Positions 12,415 to 23,989 of a DNA stretch of 64,000 bases are shown here, piece by piece. Position 1 is the first letter of the stretch; the number at the start of each line of letters is the position of its first letter. Source of the DNA: Penelope pileata (Eukaryota > Chordata > Aves > Galliformes > Cracidae); the NCBI GenBank assembly GCA_013396635.1, contig WBMW01005298.1, positions 271,719 through 335,718 on the forward strand, in the 5' to 3' direction. Under the pieces are notes generated by a model. It was given only the letters and a program-made list of their open reading frames with translations. It did no database searches and was not told where the DNA came from. Position numbers and translations under genes: made by a program.

Positions 12415-14952
12415 TGCAGAATGAAGGTGGTAGGGCCCAAATATAAATTTCTGAGTTGAAGATGTTTTATACCCACATACTTAGCACAAAGAGGCCCAAA
12501 CATCTGATTGCAAGGAGTAGTCAATATGATACAGTGTGTAAAGCGTCATTGTTAAAGCAAGCAGGAGAAAGACAGAAAACAGAGAAGGAGGAGAGAGAAA
12601 CATACCCTTCTTAGAAGAAGCAAGGGGTGAAATGTTGCTTTTAAATAGGGAACCCGTGAATGCTCGTGGCCCAACTAACAGTGATAGTGGCCAGCTGAAC
12701 TGGAAGCAGAAGAAATAAACTCTGCTCAGTAACCTGGTAAAAGAGGAATCCCTCTGTCTCTTCTTGGTGTTTTAGTTGCTGTAGAAGAAGATGCACAGTG
12801 TGAGTGAGACTCAAGGTGTTTCTCTCAGGAAGGTGATGCAGGTTCACCATGCTTTTCCCAGGCCTCCTGGTAGGCTGTTTCCAGTATCTGATCCTAAGGC
12901 CCAGCCACAAAGGTTTCCAGTGGGCTGCCTGGCTGATCTGCCAGCTTGTCTGCTCCCCGGAGACACCCACAGGCAACCACCCAGGGACCGGATTATTTTC
13001 TGGTACTGATCTGAATTCTGATCAGATCCTCTCCCTCCAAAACAAGCAAACAAAAAACTGTGTTGATAATTTGAATTCAAGACCAATGGTGTTAGCAGCT
13101 AAACCTCTGAGTGCTGTAAGGAATCTAATATTGAAAAGTTCTACGTCCAAAGCTGGTAGTTAATAATGACAGAACAATAAGGAAAGAGGGGGGAAAACAA
13201 ATATTTACAGAGCTTAATTAGATGACAACAAAAAAGCATAGCTGGCCTATTTTCCCTTTCCCCCTCAGGTACTTTAACAAGTGAAAAGAAATCAATCATC
13301 GGCAAAAGTACAGATTTATTATCTGAATCCAACTTTTATTGTGAATAATAGAGGTGAAACTTAGAAATAACTGAAATTCCACCCAAAGCTATCAGCAAGC
13401 CTTGGCTCAGATCAAAGCCACGCAGCTGCACTGCTTGTTACACCCTTCGTTTGTCACAGGCAGAATCCTGGGCTGCGTGGACCTTCAGATTCAACACAAA
13501 AGAGCTCCTGTGTTATGTTCTTGAGATCCATTTCCTCCCAATTGTGTGTCAATCAAAATACTACGTTTGCCTTAAACTAATTTAACTATTGATCCCAGGA
13601 AAGAGAAGCATGCACAGGGGAAGCCCCAGTAATGCTAAGCGCACGTGTATTTCATAGCTGAACTTCTATAGAAAGTAAAAGCCCAGAAAGGCAAAACAGT
13701 GTCTGCCAGATTGCACCACGTGCCCAGCCACAATAACCTGACCAACAGGATGCTAAGCAGGATTAATGTGTTTCCTCTCCAGCAGAATACTTCCAAACTG
13801 AAGAGACAGCACTCAGTAATTATGGGTTAGAGCGTATTAGCAGCTGTGGTGAGGACTGCAGTCGTGCAGTACTTCACAGTGGATTATTTACTCAGAATCT
13901 CAACTATTTGCTGAAAGCATTGTGCTACAACACTTTACATCAGCCTGAATAAGTCCCTTAACCTCTTAATTCAGTGGAAGAGCGTCACCATAAATACAGC
14001 ACACGTTTGTTATACATAACTGGTACTGTTTGACCATTTGCTGGGCATGTGTCTGGGTCTGTAGATGCTCTGCAAACAGATCACCACGAATGTTTGCACT
14101 CTGGGCTCCAGGTCCGGCAGCACTGATTGGAGGCACTGGTCTCCAGGGTTTTGAGTGTACTTTCATGGGAGTGTTCAATCACTGAGCTCTGAACAGTAAC
14201 AAGGATGTGCAACTGCTATAAATGAGAGTTCTAGCAATGGGAAGCTCCTTTCTTCTCCCTGGTTTGACTTGTAGGCTCATTCATGGAAAGTCTTTTTCTC
14301 CTAAGTGGGAATTGTCTCATTGCTAAAAACAGAAATAAAAAAAAAAGACAAAATCACAAACCCTCAAATATAGAAAGCCTGTGAATACATGAACTTGACC
14401 CCAAACTAAGGCATCTCATCTAAGAATAAATAAAGAAATCTAAACATCAGGACGGTGTGAATTTTCTGATGCCGTTATTGTTGCTGGTAAGTGGTGTGGA
14501 GACAATGTCTGGATATGTACTTATGTGGACGTCAGTTTAGTATGGACAGTCCCATTGTAATCCTGCTGAATGTAGCCATCAAAGGGAAAAACAACTCACA
14601 CTGGTGCATACCCATTTACAGCCCTGCTCAAGCACAGTACACAGATTAATCTTCAGTGCTCGACTCCACAGCCATTCCCTTGCAAATATTATGTCAAACA
14701 AAGGTTTTGTGAATAACCTTTATCCACGGACCTGTTTGCTTGGATAGGGTCTGCTGAAGTGGGTGAGAAGTAGCTGACAAAGTTTGATCATGAGGAGCTG
14801 GATCAGCCCTGACCTCCAGTTGCCTCATTGAGGAGTTGGCATTGCCCTGCTTTCTGCAGTCACCAGATGTTTCACTGGAAAGGTGCAGAACCAGTGGAAG
14901 TTCTTAAGCAGAAGTTCTGCTATGCGTAGCTTTACTGATTATCTGTATCTGG
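12415..14952. other. single-copy DNA, no gene seen
   Basis: No repeat or coding signal recognised. Open frames around 12.64-13.16 kb overlap on three frames and both strands, typical of chance frames in slightly GC-richer DNA. Confidence 0.5.
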
Positions 14953-15005
14953 AATAATAGAATCATAAAATGGCTTGGATTTGAAGGGACCTTACAGGTA
15001 AAGCA
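14953..15005 (-). mobile_element. CR1 LINE 3'-end fragment
   Basis: Read on the minus strand this is the last ~50 bp of an avian CR1: a block equivalent to AAGGTCCCTTC followed by a TTCTATTATTC-like end. CR1 copies are usually 5'-truncated, so a short 3' stub is normal. It is diverged and non-coding. Confidence 0.7.
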
Positions 15006-17195
15006 GGTAATAAGGAGCTCCAGGAGACTGTACTTTGTCTTTCAAATGATCCGAATATGACACTTCTTTGTGGGAAATAATGTCATAAGCAGTGAATCTG
15101 GATCTCTACATTAAAGAAAACAAAAAACGTATTTCCATGCAATTTCTATCTATTTTTAATGTTTTATGTATTTGAGCCAGCTGTTTTTAAGGGTTATACT
15201 GAAATATCAGACCATGATAAATTTTTCTCCATCTATTCGTTGTTCCTTTCAGTGCCACATAATTTTCAACGCGCTGAGCAAAAACATATTGAAAGTTGAG
15301 TCAGCTTTACTCAAAGGCCAGATGAAATTGTCCTGGCTGAAACTTTACTATATTTTACAACCAACAGTAGTAGTAACCAGATTGAAAGAGTTATAATACA
15401 AAAGAGATTGTTCTGTGAGAAATGAAGGCAGATGGTACTCCAGCTGTTGCCTTAAAAGCCAAAACATTAGAATCCAATTAAAATGTGCTTCGGGTTATAT
15501 TTCACTAAACTTTTGCAATAATTAATTCTAGATCTATACAGCTATTCTTGCTTTTAATTTATAGTGTCATTCTACAAGCGACCTTTGTGCATGGTTTTAA
15601 GTAGCAGAAGTAAGAAAGTTTTACTGAACCTGGACAGCTCCTAATTGCAGTTTACCACGAAAGGAGGGTGAAAGGCCTCGTCAGTGTATTTCTGGATCAC
15701 AACTACAGTTTAGAACGTGTCCACTAAGCAGCACCATGGAAAATGCAACAAGCTTGACCGCACATGGTTTTTGGGCTTGAGGGCTTCAGTTTCCTACTCT
15801 GCGGTGGATCTCATGTTGTCCCGGTCCAACAAATATTTCATGGACATTTTCCATTGGAAATTGCTTACTCAATAAAATGAAAATGCTCTGGAGGATTGTG
15901 TTGTTTTCAATACAATATCCTAAGTTCTAATTGGCTTTAAAATATTATTTTATTCTATTTTATGTGCATGTAAGTGTCAAAATTGAAATAATTTTTAATT
16001 TGATAAACATAAGTTGTTTTTCTTGATCCAATCATACATTTTTAGAAAATATTTAGCTTGAAACTTTAAACCTCTACACATCCTTCCAACTTAAGCCTAA
16101 GGTGGGCTTAAAAAAGCTTCAATTTCTCCATGAAATGGAATTTTTCACTTCCCCGCATGGCAGCCCTAAGCCAAGCTTGTCTGAGGTTACAACTCACATT
16201 TGCTCCATTGCAAATCTGCGTCAGAGCTTTCAGTAGCTCTTGTTCTTGTGAAAGGCAAGCACAGTTTCACTGTCCGGTTTAATTTTATGAGGATTGATGT
16301 ACTGGGGTTAAAATGTTCAAGCCTGACTGTTTATAGAAAGAGACACATAAATCCACGCTTAGCCCTTAAGTAGGTGGCCTCATTTTCTGAAGTACCAAGC
16401 ATTTATCCAGAGGCCATGTTTATTTAATGTCAGGCACTCAAGTGTGGAGTACCAGTCTTATCTCTCTGAATTTCATGCTGTCAGAAGAAACAGCCTACCC
16501 TATTGTTTATGGTAAATATACATGGACAATACCCCAAGAGCTATACTGTGCACAAAAGACAGAGAAGAAGGACAGACACAATCCTATCACAGCTATTTTA
16601 GCTCTTCTCTTGTCCCTGGCGGTGAATCTCAGAGTGTGAGACTCTATCTGTGACTGATCATTGCTTCTGATTGTTACAAGGAATGCAGAAGTTGCTCCCA
16701 TCTTCATATGGGCAGTATTAAAAGTGGTGAGAAAGTAAAGATAGAATGGCTGATGGAGAGTAATACACAATTTTATCAAGCACAAGCTTGTGGAAAATGC
16801 TGTAAACATGAATATTTTGACATAAAAAAATCAAGACAATCCTCTTCAGCTGAGGCTGATGCCTAGAAATTACATATCCTGCAGGCAGATCCTATTTTCA
16901 GGTAAACCAGTTTTGATTTAGTTTGTTTCTGCTATTGATGATTGCTAGTATTATTATTTACTACAAAAGTTATTATAATGCCATGTTTATTAAACACCAG
17001 CAGTGCAAGTAGCACATAAAATGTCCTTAAAAATATTTCCTTCCTTATAGCTACAGAGTGAGACTTAATTTCTTGGTGTCTCTGACACTTGACTGACAGA
17101 TGCCACACAGCTGAACATTACAAGCAGTTCTTACAGACAGCAGTCATAAACTGCTTTTACTTTCCGATGGTTCTGATGAAGTGGTTTGCTTTCTT
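15006..17195. other. AT-rich single-copy DNA, no gene seen
   Basis: No repeat, exon or RNA gene recognised. The open frames at 15166-15396 and 16427-16639 (plus) and 16507-16809 (minus) show no domain. Confidence 0.55.
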
Positions 17196-17221
17196 CACAC
17201 ACACACACACACACACACACA
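17196..17221. repeat. (CA)13 microsatellite
   Basis: Thirteen uninterrupted CA units, long enough to be length-polymorphic in a population. Confidence 0.97.
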
Positions 17222-17610
17222 GGGAGCTTTCTTCAGTTTCATCATTGCTTAGTAGATAACACAGCTAAAAATAGCAGTGCTTACAGTAGTAAAAAATGCT
17301 GCTGTAGTATGAAGCCGTGGAAAACTTGCACGGTGCAATGCACATTTAGGTAACTGTCTTTTGCAGCTGTCATCAACAGAAAAGATGGAGAGAAGGCAAA
17401 AGGAGTTTGCGAAAAGGGGTTGTGTTGGCAGGAGGAAGATACAGGGTTTGATTTCAGAGAGCTGTCAAGGTCTGTGTGCCATCTCCCCAACTACTGCAGA
17501 CAAGAATGTTAACTGTGCTGCACAGATAGGTCGTTAGAAGCAACCATCTATTACCACACCACACCTCTCAGTTTGTTGCTGCTTTATCTTTCAGCCTTAG
17601 CATTGCTCAT

Positions 17611-17736
17611 ATCATCACAGAATGCTTGAGGTTGTTCAGGAAACTCTGGGTCCATCTGGCCCACCTCCTGCTCCAGCAGGGACACCCAGACCAGGGTGCC
17701 CAGGACCACATCCAGAATGACATTGAATGGAATGGT
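17611..17736 (-). mobile_element. CR1 LINE 3'-end fragment
   Basis: On the minus strand it reads through the conserved CR1 3' region: a GGACACGATCC-like block, a GGCCACCC-like block, a GCTGGAGCAGGAGG block, then CAACCTCAAGCATTCTGTGATGAT. It resembles the same CR1 subfamily as the plus-strand copy at 58736-58972. Only about 125 bp remain, so no intact coding sequence is present. Confidence 0.8.
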
Positions 17737-19741
17737 TTTTCCTCAGGATCCTTACTCACAGACACTGGAGCCAATGCCTCATCTTTGGGGAGCTGTGCCT
17801 CAGGGGTTGCTTTGCACTGGAGCACTCCTGAAATCCCTGAAGTACTCCTTGTGCTTCTTGCCCTCCTCCTAAGAAAGGGAAGTGCTGAGTTCAGTCTATA
17901 TTAAACTAATGACCTAGGCAGGTTTTGCTGTTTTTTTCTTGATTGGTGTGGTGTTGGTGTGGCTCTTCTATCACCGTTCTAAATGTGCTGTATGCATGTA
18001 AAATGGTTACACCAAAGTGTTAGTGTTCGGGGCTGTTAGACAAACCCTTGCAAAATTCAGAATTAATCTTCCAAAGGCCTGGCCACACACATATTCATCC
18101 ACAAGCGATTCAGACTAACCAAGTCATGGAGAAGGGAAACATTGTGCTGCAGCTGTTGGCAGGAGCTAAAAATAGCTTTATTCCCTGAGATTCAGGCACG
18201 CTGAACGTCACCATATGCAGTTTATTGAGCTTTGTTCTGAAATGGTGCAGATCCCCCCCTACCACAGTGCTCTCCTGCTGCCCAGCCTGGAGAGGTTTGT
18301 TAATATCACTGGCAGAAGCATCTGCAGAGCAACTCAACCGGCAATATCAGTTGCACCAATCACTCTGCAGAAGAAAAGAGCAGCAGCTTGCTGAGGCATG
18401 ATTTAGGCCCTGCTTCAGATTAATGATAAATGCTTTTTAAAACAGAGAGAAGAATGTTTTTCAGATGATCTAATACAGTGTGAGAGAGAAATGCAAACAT
18501 TTTCTTCTGAACTTGTCTTCCAGACAGGCAATTCCTGTTCCTTTGTGGGACAATCACAGGTGCCTTTAGGAGCTGGCACCTCCAGAGATCTTGTGTTGGC
18601 CATGGGTCCTAAGACTTGGTGTTGGCCACAGGTCCCACAACCCTTAGTGAAATTGTGGCTCAGAATTAGGGGTTGAAAGATGCTTCGTTCTCCTTTCTCC
18701 TGCCTGGAGAATGGGAGAAGCACAAGGTGTGGAGGGTGTACTGAGTCACAAACGCAGTTGTTCAGGCTGAGGCCTGAGGCAGAAAGCAGTACTTGCACTT
18801 GTTTGGAGGGAAGTGAACTATGGCTTTGCTGCAGGGAGTGCTGTCAGAAGGGACAGCCAGTGCCATTTGACTATCTGGTGCCACAGAGTGTCACAGGAGT
18901 CCGCCACAGGCCAACATTTATACTTCTGCTAGCACCTTTATCAGGACACTTGCAAGGTGCAGAAGATACTGGATTTGTGAATTGTGCCAGTGTAGCTGAT
19001 CATGCCACCCACCATGATACCTGACGACCTGAAATATGGGTGAATGAACAGCCTTTCAATTTATGTACATGGGTGTTATCCTGGAAGAGGAGGAGAAACA
19101 ATAGATACAAATATGGGAAAATTTCCTGGGAAGGCCAGGATTCAAAAGGGGCCTTTTCTTCAAGCATGCAGTGTGCTGTCGGACCACCAGAGGTTACTAA
19201 TCTTCTGAGTCCAGAATTTCCCTTTGACAAGTGGAAAATTTTGGTCATATCTATGGCCAGACTTGAGCTTCAGGAAAATATCCCAGGAAAGCATTTCCTC
19301 TGTGTTCTTTGGATGTTGTACCAGTACTGCCTCCATGATGCCTACATTTGCCTCTGTGTTGCATTCCATGGCCTCTCTTCATGAGAAGGGCCTTGCTCAT
19401 AAGGCACCATGGTCTCCCACACAGCCATCTGAGGAGGATAAATAGCAAAAGCACACCTTGCAATCTGCAGCGTCTGAAGACGTGTTTCAAATATGGTTGG
19501 GTTTTACAGAGCACAGCAAAAGGTGGTTTGGTCTGTGTGATGTAGATAAGGATGGAGTGTGGACAACCTGTGTTGTATGTGCCCAAACACTTTTGATAAT
19601 ATGCAGGACAGACATGACCAGTCTGCTCCAGAAAGCCCTAGGCTTGACTGGTCTGGGTACAAAGGCACTCTCTCTGGTGTGGGTCACAAACCAGTGTAAA
19701 GAGCAAAGACCTACAAACCTGAAGAGCAAATAGCCGCATTA
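17737..19741. other. unrecognised DNA with many overlapping short frames
   Basis: Several 60-127-codon frames overlap here on both strands (for example 18415-18798 minus, 18680-19024 plus, 19040-19384 plus). None has a recognised domain, and overlapping opposite-strand frames of this kind usually reflect composition. The stretch directly precedes the Gag relic, so part of it could be the undetected 5' portion of that element, but I see no LTR or primer-binding site. Confidence 0.4.
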
Positions 19742-20497
19742 AAGAACATTGATTTCATTGACCTGGACCTTGATGGAGCTGAAAATTTGAGCAGTTCAAA
19801 GGTGCAAGAACATCACATAAATGCCTTGGTACTTGCCCTGGCTATTACTGCTGCTGTTGCTTTCTTGTGATTCTCAATTAGGAAGGTAAAAAAAAAAAAA
19901 AGGTGACAAAAAAAGCAAAAAGAGACTTCTGAACTCAATGTAAAAGAGAAGCAAAATATGATACATGAAAAAGCCAAATTTGCTAGGAGGTGCCAAGAAC
20001 AAGGGCAAACAGCTGAAGCTTTTATTACTGTAGATCACAGTTTTGCTGAACATTGCATATACAGAATGTTAAAAGAAGAATTAATAAGAGGCAGAATAAT
20101 TTTGGCAAAAGAGACAACCAGTTCATCAGCACAACTTACACACAGGCCCAGATCACTCGCTAATATCAGCTTCAGCAAAAGGGCTGCTGACCTATATACT
20201 AGCAGAACAGAAGAAACTGCAGCAGACCAGTGAAGAATCAAAACACAAACACGAAAAGAACAGCTGCAAGCACTTTTAGTATCAGAAGTAGTGCTCAGTG
20301 AGCAAGGAAAAATCCAATAAACTTTAACAGGAGGGAAGCAGGAAAAGTTGTGGGAGACATGGCAATGCACCGTGCCATACACACCAGAAAGCCCCTCTGA
20401 AGGCTTAGCATGTGAGAACAGTCACAAGGGACATGTCAAAGCAGCTAGGGTAACAGGGAATCAATCAGCAAACCCAGGGTTCTCTTCCCCAACTTGA
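19742..20497 (+). pseudogene. decayed Ty3/Gypsy-type retrotransposon Gag
   Basis: Gag of Ty3/Gypsy LTR retrotransposons forms the particle that packages element RNA. One frame (codons starting at positions such as 19745 and 19958) stays readable through internal stops at 19868, 19904, 20231 and 20318 and ends at 20495. Within it, 19955-20110 gives NMIHEKAKFARRCQEQG, then TAEAFIT, AEHC and LKEELIRGRI. This fits the conserved C-terminal capsid block of vertebrate Gypsy Gags: an N-x-I-x-E-x-A-x-F motif, a QE-x-G turn, a FIT helix, AEHC, and ELIRDRI-like residues. About 45 codons upstream, INALVLALAI sits where a QVNxLIYxMG-like helix would be expected. Downstream, 20411-20449 gives CENSHKGH, like a zinc knuckle that has lost cysteines and one residue. 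No protease, reverse transcriptase, integrase or LTR was found nearby. Assignment of the central block is strong; the outer parts are weaker. The copy is inactive. Confidence 0.75.
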
Positions 20498-23400
20498 AAG
20501 GACAGCACTTGAAATACGTATTAAATAATCAAAATTTTACATTTAAAATGGGAATATTCGGCAGGAGTCATGACTGCTTCACTAAGATATTACAGCAATA
20601 GGGTTTGAGTTGGATATATGGAAAGACCAAACAATATCAAGTATGGCTTAGAATGCTACAGGATGTGGTTTGATCCACTTTTCTGGGAACCTCAGAAAAA
20701 GATGCAAATGGCTTCAACTGATAATTTATGTAATGCCAAGTCTTGTCGTGTCTCTTTCAGAAAATTCTCATTTGGTGTCTATCTAACATCTTTTATCCCC
20801 CGTGCATGTAGAAATGGGACTAAATCAAACTTTCCACAAAGCATCCTTCAAATGTGCATGACCTCCTCAGCTACCCTGGAAATACATAACAGAATGCAGC
20901 AAAGGCTTTAATGCTTTCCCTGAGTTTGCATATTGATGAAGAGTGATAACATATTCCTAGAAATATGAAAGACTTCTGACCCTCTCAAGACATGTTCTGC
21001 TGCCCTCCGCTAACCAGATTGTCTTTCAAGGAGATAGGTAGGTTTTGATTTAATATTTGCCACGTTGCTGGGAAGGGATTCATTTAACCAAATTCAGTAC
21101 ACAGATTATTTTGTGATATATTTCACCACATTTCACCAACCAAATTTGTCTCAGGGGTGAAGACTCTCCTTTTGAGTTGTAATGGAAATCAACTGGGTGG
21201 GTCAGAATATAAGCAAAGATAACAAGTAGGCTTAGCAGCAACGTAAACACATCCTAGAAAACTTCCTTGTGAAAAATATTGGTGTGGGTTTCTAGTGTGT
21301 ATATATATGTACTGATATATAGATAGATAGATATAGATATATTCCCTGTATTTATCACAAATTTGCCTGGTATATACCTTGAGTTAATGTTGGGTTTAAG
21401 ATTATCATTTCAGAAAAGAAGTAAAGAATAGCTTCATTTATTATTTTGACTGCTGTTAATCATCAGTGACACTAATGTTGGGTCCACTCACATCATTTGG
21501 CAGACTCCAATTTCTAGTCATCCTGTGCCCAGGACTAGGTCTGCAGCGTGGGCATGCTCCCATGACCCAGCTTTGGCAAATGGCCTGCCTGGCACAGATG
21601 TTATCAGAATGTGGGCTTAAAGAGTGTGAGCATGGATTGTATGCATGAAAATGTCTGCGAGGGTGTTTGCCCAAAACATACAAGTAAAACAGCAAGATGA
21701 CCATGAGATGGGTTAAACAGTAGGTAGTGATTTACAGAGATGCTTTTTAAACAAAGAAGTTGAAAAAAAAAAAATAGGGGAGAAGCACGAAAACTTGTAC
21801 TAGCAGGGAGATTCCTCGAGTAGGAACAGCAGCGGTGAAACTTGGTGTAGCACTGCCAAAAGTACCACTGACAGCACAGCCTCTGCAGTACAGGTTGCTA
21901 TGGAGGTGGGACACCCATCTCTACCAAAGGAGTGTGCAAGCAGAGGGGCTCCTACTGCCAGGAGAGCAGTGAGTTCTGGTAACACAGAGCGTGTTCGTGC
22001 ATGCATGTGTGCATGTGTGCATGCCATTAGAAATATCTGGGCTAAGCTATAGAATGATGTTTGGACATTTGTAGGTGGTTGTTAACATTTGTAAGCATCC
22101 AGTATTGTGGTTTACCTGCTGTATTACGGATATTGATCCTGGATGTAGAATTCACTACTGTCAATTTGTTTGCTAAACAACACTGCTTTGTGCCTGATTT
22201 GATTAAACTGTATGAGGTGAACACGTTTGTTCTGTAGCATCTAGAAACACATTACTATTGTATTTACATTCTTTTTGCTTCTTTGAGATTATTATCTTTT
22301 GGGGAAGTTGTGTCTGCTGTTTGTTCGAAGGATAAAACTTTGAAAATTTGCATAATTTTTCCCTCTCAGTGTACCCTGCAATATTAGGCTGTAAATAATT
22401 AGTCCTTATCTGATAGAAAAGAGTTCAAACTGCTGTACAAACCCCCATCTTTCTCCTGCTTCCTTCCCACTGATATTACAAAGGAGCATTTACCCTTTCT
22501 GAGACTCAGAGACTGAATGCTCCATGTATCTCTGGGAGCTATCCTGGCTGTGGTCAGTAAAACCTCTGTTCAGATGTTCCTGGCCAATATCTTTCCTGTA
22601 GGTCATATGCAGAGTCAAAACACAGTCAAGAATGGAGTTACCTTTATTCATGACACAGAAATTGGTCCTTAGCAGGAAGGCCAAGTCTTTGGTGAATGGC
22701 CTCACAAGCAGAAAGGACAGAACTATGGTGTTTCCATTTGTTGAGGGATGGATGGCAAAGATAGGAGAAGAAAGGAGTACAGAGGTACTATAATGGGGGA
22801 GGAGCAGCATATTTTAAGGCCTTTTAGTAGGAAGAGTTGCTAAGCTGAGATGTTCTTGTGAGTTGACCTATTTTCTGGCCCATGAGGTCTGTGAGTCTGT
22901 TTTGACTGGCCCTGAACTGCATGCACAGATGTTCTGCTTTCGTATGTCACCTCAGAAGCCAGAGCCACTGTTGGGGTGCAGTGCCAAGCTCAGATAACAT
23001 ATGTTGGAGAATAAAGTCACAGGTCTACCAGTGCAGGAGGAATAGCTCTCCAGAGGCTGTGCAGGGACTGTAAAAGACATACCAGATCATCATTTTTCTT
23101 CCTTATACTGGAAATATGCTGGTAGCCCGCCTGTCCCTCAAAGTTTTCCAAATAGTGTGTAGGCAACTCAAAGCACTTTCCAGGACAGCCCAGAAGAAGG
23201 TCAGCTCTAGGTAAGTGTGTTTCTGCCCGTTACTGATCAAGGAAGGCCTCACAGCCCAAGGCAACGGTGTGAAGGCAGCAAAGGCTCTGACAGTTTGGTG
23301 CTTGTCTTCTTTGGGCAGGCACCAAGATCCCCAAGCTGTGGGAAATATAATTCACCTGTGGCTACCGCAGCTTGCACATTGAGAGAGCAGAAACCATTCC

Positions 23401-23962
23401 TACTGACATAGTACAGCAGCGTTTAATTTGTCTTGCATATCATTTATTATACGTTGTAATTTAAGGGAATCAATTTGGACTGTGATCCTTAAAAAAATCC
23501 TCTGAAAATGTGGTCTAGAAACAATTTCAGACACCAAGCCCGTGGAAATTCATACTGACTCAGCACATAACAGCTACTGGGTGCTCAGCTTCTGGCTTTC
23601 TGCAAAAAATTGGAATTAAAAAATAAGAGTAATTATTAACTTCTAATATGAAAACAAAACAAAGTCGTTTTCCAAATGGATGAGTGTTGATGAAAACACT
23701 GCTTTTTTATTTGGTTTCCAAAAATACTGTGTTTATCCAGCCATACTCCATGTCGTGTGTGTATATTGAGGTATGTGTGAAAAGTTTCTTTCTAGTAATT
23801 TAAAGGGTGTAAGCCAAATTCAATTACACTGACAGAGTGCTAGAAGTCTCGAAGGTATTACATTTCTGCTAATTTCATGCCAGCCAGTGCTAGGCTAATG
23901 CAGTAAGTTTGTTTTACTGTCTCTTTGGAAAAAACTGCCAAAGGAGAACTCTCCCACCAGAA
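20498..23962. other. single-copy DNA, no gene seen
   Basis: I searched the first kilobase for Gypsy pol sequence downstream of the Gag relic and recognised none. A TA/GATA microsatellite lies at 21296-21343 and a GCATGTGT-rich run near 21980-22025. The minus-strand frame 22490-22810 (106 codons) has no recognisable domain. Confidence 0.5.
21296..21343. repeat. TA/GATA compound microsatellite
   Basis: An alternating TA run passes into GATA-type tetramers (three clean copies, then imperfect ones). Simple-sequence DNA with no other structure. Confidence 0.85.
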
Positions 23963-23989
23963 TCTCCCAAGTGAGATTCACTTGGGAGA
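23963..23989. repeat. perfect 12-bp inverted repeat with a 3-nt loop
   Basis: TCTCCCAAGTGA at 23963-23974 is followed by GAT and then its exact reverse complement at 23978-23989. It would fold as a tight hairpin in RNA or a small cruciform in DNA. It is not flanked by recognised transposon ends. Whether it is functional or an accident is unknown. Confidence 0.9.
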
